Positions 5,771 to 8,766 of a stretch of DNA of 8,766 bases are shown piece after piece. This DNA is from JANRKF01 sp033763575 (GTDB lineage: Bacteria > Pseudomonadota > Alphaproteobacteria > Rickettsiales > SXRF01). Below the pieces are notes generated by a model. It worked only from the letters and a program-made list of their open reading frames with translations, ran no database searches and was not told the origin of the DNA. Positions within the stretch are counted from its first letter, which is position 1. Every line of letters begins with the position of its first letter. The position numbers and the translations under genes are program-made. The DNA lies in NCBI GenBank assembly GCA_033763575.1, contig JANRKF010000023.1, positions 1 to 8,766 of the forward strand. The letters are read 5' to 3'.

Positions 5771-7444
5771 ATGCTCACGCATCTTTCCATTGCTGACATC
5801 GTCCTGATTGAAAAGGCGGAGCTTGCCTTTGAGAGTGGGTTATGCGTGCTTTCAGGCGAGACCGGTGCGGGTAAATCCATCCTGCTCGATGCGCTGGGCC
5901 TGGTGCTCGGAGGCCGTGCCGACAGCGCGCTCATCCGCCGCGGGCAGTCGCAAGGGCATGTGGCGGCCGAGTTTGATATTAGCGGGCATCTGGCGCTGGC
6001 CGATATGCTTGCGGAGCTAGAAATCGAGGTGAGCGATACACTGCTTATTCGTCGCAGCCTCACCGCCGACGGGAAAAGCCGCGCTATCGTCAACGATGCG
6101 CCGGTGACGGTTGCAGCGCTGAAACGCATCGGCGAAATGCTGGTGGAAATTCATGGCCAGCATGACCAGCGTACGCTGCAGGATACGATTTTGCACAGAA
6201 GCCTGCTGGACGAATATGGCAAACTGTTGCCTACGCGGAAAAAAGTGGCTGGTCACTATCACGCGTGGAAAACAGCGCTGGATGCGCTTTCTGCGCTTCT
6301 TGCCGAAATAGAAAAAGCCGAGCGTGAGCGTGATTATTTACAGCATATGCATAAAGAACTTGCAGCGCTTTCGCCACAAGCAGGCGAAGAAGAAAACCTC
6401 ACCGATGCGCGCATCAAAATGATGAGCAGCGAAAAATTATTCGAAGTGCTGAACGAAGCGATTGGCATTTTAAACGGCAAAGATGCGTTGGGTGCGTTGC
6501 GTTCCGCGCAAAAGACCCTGGTGCGTTCGCCGCTCACCTCCGGTTATTCTGCGGTGATTGAAGGGTTGGAAAAAGCGGCGATTGAAGCGGAAGAAGCGCT
6601 CTATGCGCTCGAAAAAATCGGCGAGGAATCCACTTTCAATCCGGAAAAATTGGAGCAGGTCGAAGAGCGCTTATTCGCACTGAAAGCCGCAGGCCGTAAA
6701 TATAACGTGCCAGTGGAGGAACTCGCCGGGTTACGTGCGCAGGTGGAAGGAAAGCTCGATTTACTCGGTCAGCAAAATCGTGAATCCTCGAAGCTGGAGC
6801 GTCAGGTGAAAGAGGCGGAGGCAGCCTTTGTTTCGGTGGCAACGGAGCTTTCCGTTGCGCGCAAAAAGGCCGCCGCAAAATTGGAAAAAGCGATTGCTTC
6901 CGAGCTCGCGCCGCTGAAAATGGAAGGCACGCATTTCCGTGTTTCGATCGAGCAGCAACCCGCGCAAAACTGGTCGGAAGCGGGCATCGACGCCGTGGCG
7001 TTTGAGTGTGCCACCAACGTGAGCAAAGGCGCAAAAGACATTGCCTATGCCTCACTCGCAAAAATCGCGTCGGGGGGCGAATTATCACGTTTCATGCTGG
7101 CGCTGAAAGTAGCGCTTTCCTCTGTGCGCTCCACACCGACGATTATTTTTGATGAGATTGATACCGGCACTGGCGGCGCGGTGGCGGACGCCATCGGCAA
7201 GCGGCTGGCAGTGCTCGGTGAATCGGCGCAGGTGCTGGTCGTTACCCACTTGCCGCAAGTCGCCGCACGTGGGCAACAACATTTGTTGGTGGCCAAACAA
7301 ACGAAAGCAGGCAAGGTCATCACCAGCGTCGAAAACCTCTCGCGTAAGGCCCGCGAGGAAGAGCTGGCGCGGATGCTAGCCGGCGCGAAGATCACCGATG
7401 AAGCGCGCAAAGCCGCCAAAAAACTGATGGAAGAAGCGGCATGA
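5771..7444 (+). CDS. recN: DNA repair protein RecN (SMC-like ATPase)
   Basis: A 557-residue cytoplasmic SMC-family ATPase that acts in recombinational repair of double-strand breaks by bridging or holding DNA. Domains in order: N-terminal ATPase half with Walker A GETGAGKS at residues 29-36 (Lys35); the family motif VEIHGQHDQRTL (Q-rich segment near 130-140); a long, mostly helical coiled-coil region at about 150-390, rich in Glu, Lys, Ala and Leu; then the C-terminal half with ABC signature SGGELSRFMLALK at 434-446, Walker B TIIFDEIDTGTGG with Asp461 and Glu462, and the switch region VVTHLPQVAARG. Length equals E. coli RecN (553). ATG 5771 starts 3 bp after bamD, with no properly spaced Shine-Dalgarno sequence, suggesting translational coupling. 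The stop overlaps ligA (ATGA). I found no GTTC-N7-GTTC LexA box just upstream, so SOS control, typical of recN elsewhere, is not evident locally. Confidence 0.97.
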   Translation: MLTHLSIADIVLIEKAELAFESGLCVLSGETGAGKSILLDALGLVLGGRADSALIRRGQSQGHVAAEFDISGHLALADMLAELEIEVSDTLLIRRSLTADGKSRAIVNDAPVTVAALKRIGEMLVEIHGQHDQRTLQDTILHRSLLDEYGKLLPTRKKVAGHYHAWKTALDALSALLAEIEKAERERDYLQHMHKELAALSPQAGEEENLTDARIKMMSSEKLFEVLNEAIGILNGKDALGALRSAQKTLVRSPLTSGYSAVIEGLEKAAIEAEEALYALEKIGEESTFNPEKLEQVEERLFALKAAGRKYNVPVEELAGLRAQVEGKLDLLGQQNRESSKLERQVKEAEAAFVSVATELSVARKKAAAKLEKAIASELAPLKMEGTHFRVSIEQQPAQNWSEAGIDAVAFECATNVSKGAKDIAYASLAKIASGGELSRFMLALKVALSSVRSTPTIIFDEIDTGTGGAVADAIGKRLAVLGESAQVLVVTHLPQVAARGQQHLLVAKQTKAGKVITSVENLSRKAREEELARMLAGAKITDEARKAAKKLMEEAA

Positions 7445-8766
7445 GTGATTTATTCGCATTAGACGAGGCGAAGCGCCGCCACGCTGAACTCGCTGCCCAA
7501 ATTGAAAAACATAACAGGCTCTATTATCAAAAAGATGCACCAATCATTTCGGATGCGGAATATGATAAACTCTTCCGCGAGCTGGAAAAATTAGAGCAAG
7601 ATTTCCCCCTGCTGCAAAGCAAAGAAAGCCCCACCCAGAAAGTGGGCGCCGCACCGCTCGCCAAATTCGCCAAAGTAAAACACAAAGTGCCGATGCTCTC
7701 GCTGAACAACGCTTTTTCTGAGGAAGAGGTGCGGGAGTGGGATGCAAGGAATAAGAAGTTCTTAGGTTTATCTGCAGATGAGCAAATTGATTATGTGGGC
7801 GAACAGAAAATTGATGGTGTGTCATTTTCAGCGCGTTATGAGGATGGAAAACTTGTGCTTGGTCTTACACGTGGGGATGGAGAAATAGGGGAGGTCATTA
7901 CTGATAATTTAAAAGAAGTGCGCGGATTGCCCCAACAGCTTAATGAGAACAAACCACCAAAGATATTGGAAGTTCGGGGTGAGGTGTACATGACTCACCA
8001 AGCGTTTTCGGAATTAAACGAACAAAGACAAAAAGATGGAGAGGCGCTATTTGCTAACCCTCGTAATGCAGCCGCTGGCTCGCTGAGGCAATTAGATTCG
8101 TCAATAACAGCTGAGCGTAAGCTTAATTATTTTGTCTATGGATGGGGTGAAATTAGTGATGATATTGTAATGGCAAACAGTCATTACGAATTTATGCTTC
8201 GGCTAGAGAGGGCTGGATTTCACATAATGACACAGGATGACAGTGGTGCCTTATCCTTGTCCGTTTACCTCTATCATGCATTTAAGCGTTATAACAAGAC
8301 CTTGGCAGAACGACATCTTCTTCCATATGACATTGACGGCATGGTCTATAAAGTTGATAATCTCGAATACCAGAAAAAACTCGGCTTCGTAGGCCGTGCG
8401 CCGAGATGGGCGCTGGCGCATAAATTTCCGGCGGAGCAGGCGATCACCATTGTTGAGGGAATTGACATTCAGGTGGGGCGCACCGGTGCGCTGACGCCTG
8501 TTGCGCGGCTAAAACCGATTACGGTCGGTGGCGTGGTGGTGAGTAATGCGACGCTGCATAACGAGGATGAAATCGCCCGCAAAGACATTCGCGTTGGCGA
8601 TACGGTGGTGGTGCAGCGGGCGGGGGATGTGATTCCGCAGGTGGTGGAAAGCAAATCTCATGCTGAGAATTCTGTACCTTATAGCTTCCCAACTCACTGC
8701 CCAGTGTGTGGAAGTTTGGCGGTGCGCGAGGAGGGCGAGGTGGCGCGGCGCTGCACGGGCGGCTTA
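7441..8766 (+). CDS. ligA: NAD+-dependent DNA ligase LigA (3' truncated by window)
   Basis: The first 442 residues of LigA (family about 670-710), which seals nicks during replication and repair using NAD+. Its ATG overlaps the recN stop by four bases. Domain Ia (about 1-75) has HNRLYYQKDAPIISDAEYD. The adenylation domain has motif I EQKIDGVS with the AMP-accepting Lys123, TRGDG (Arg144), EVRGEVYM, FANPRNAAAGSLRQLD, DIDGMVYKVD (Lys304) and HKF (Lys328). The OB fold follows (VGRTGALTPVARLKP). The zinc finger begins with Cys420, Cys423 and Cys438; the fourth cysteine, HhH and BRCT domains lie beyond the window. Two oddities: bases about 7741-8375 are clearly poorer in GC than both flanks, suggesting a recombined segment, and the usual GED after TRGDG reads GEV (Val152). 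All catalytic lysines are intact, so it is probably functional. Confidence 0.96.
   Translation, partial: MSDLFALDEAKRRHAELAAQIEKHNRLYYQKDAPIISDAEYDKLFRELEKLEQDFPLLQSKESPTQKVGAAPLAKFAKVKHKVPMLSLNNAFSEEEVREWDARNKKFLGLSADEQIDYVGEQKIDGVSFSARYEDGKLVLGLTRGDGEIGEVITDNLKEVRGLPQQLNENKPPKILEVRGEVYMTHQAFSELNEQRQKDGEALFANPRNAAAGSLRQLDSSITAERKLNYFVYGWGEISDDIVMANSHYEFMLRLERAGFHIMTQDDSGALSLSVYLYHAFKRYNKTLAERHLLPYDIDGMVYKVDNLEYQKKLGFVGRAPRWALAHKFPAEQAITIVEGIDIQVGRTGALTPVARLKPITVGGVVVSNATLHNEDEIARKDIRVGDTVVVQRAGDVIPQVVESKSHAENSVPYSFPTHCPVCGSLAVREEGEVARRCTGGL

Noticed and set aside
6636..7088. 150-codon antisense frame inside recN
   Set aside because: It covers the RecN coiled coil and C-terminal half, has low-complexity Arg/Pro-rich content typical of shadow frames, and no independent start signal.
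1..8766. CRISPR arrays, tRNA/rRNA genes, transposases, toxin-antitoxin or defence genes
   Set aside because: No regularly spaced repeats, cloverleaf sequence, transposase motif or terminal inverted repeat was seen; nearly the whole window is explained by housekeeping genes.

Overview
The window reads as chromosomal DNA of a Gram-negative bacterium, most likely an alphaproteobacterium of moderate GC content. Two things point there: the glyS-ppdK pair, and the order lpxC-bamD-recN-ligA, which in many alphaproteobacteria forms the tail of the cell-division/envelope cluster. LpxC and BamD also imply an outer membrane with lipid A and beta-barrel proteins. I cannot name a genus from the sequence alone. 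All genes found are on the + strand.

Layout. Positions 2-694 hold the 3' end of glyS (glycyl-tRNA synthetase beta subunit). A 148-bp gap follows, with a terminator-like structure and a plausible promoter, and then full-length ppdK (843-3491, pyruvate phosphate dikinase). Directly behind ppdK is a degenerate REP-type hairpin (3498-3517). Next comes an AT-richer small gene of unknown function (3559-3828). It ends in a run of seven G, and a 24-codon frame (3825-3899) overlaps its stop. A 115-bp promoter region, with a perfect palindrome and a 10-bp tandem repeat, leads into the tightly packed set lpxC (4015-4944), bamD (4967-5767), recN (5771-7444) and ligA (7441 to the window end, partial). The gaps there are 22 bp, 3 bp and a 4-bp overlap, so this looks like one operon.

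How the genes fit together. lpxC and bamD serve outer-membrane construction: lipid A synthesis and barrel-protein assembly. recN and ligA serve DNA repair and replication. glyS is translation and ppdK is central carbon metabolism; both are ordinary housekeeping genes. No gene stretch over 300 bp is unaccounted for. I see no tRNA, rRNA, CRISPR array, transposase or complete mobile element.

Most of the window is ordinary core genome, and I found no strong candidate for an undescribed multi-gene system. The points worth a second look are: an abrupt low-GC tract inside ligA that suggests a mosaic gene; the unknown small gene with its G-run and possible frameshift extension; the palindrome/direct-repeat arrangement in the lpxC promoter; and the ppdK/lpxC junction, where lpxC lacks its usual ftsZ neighbour.
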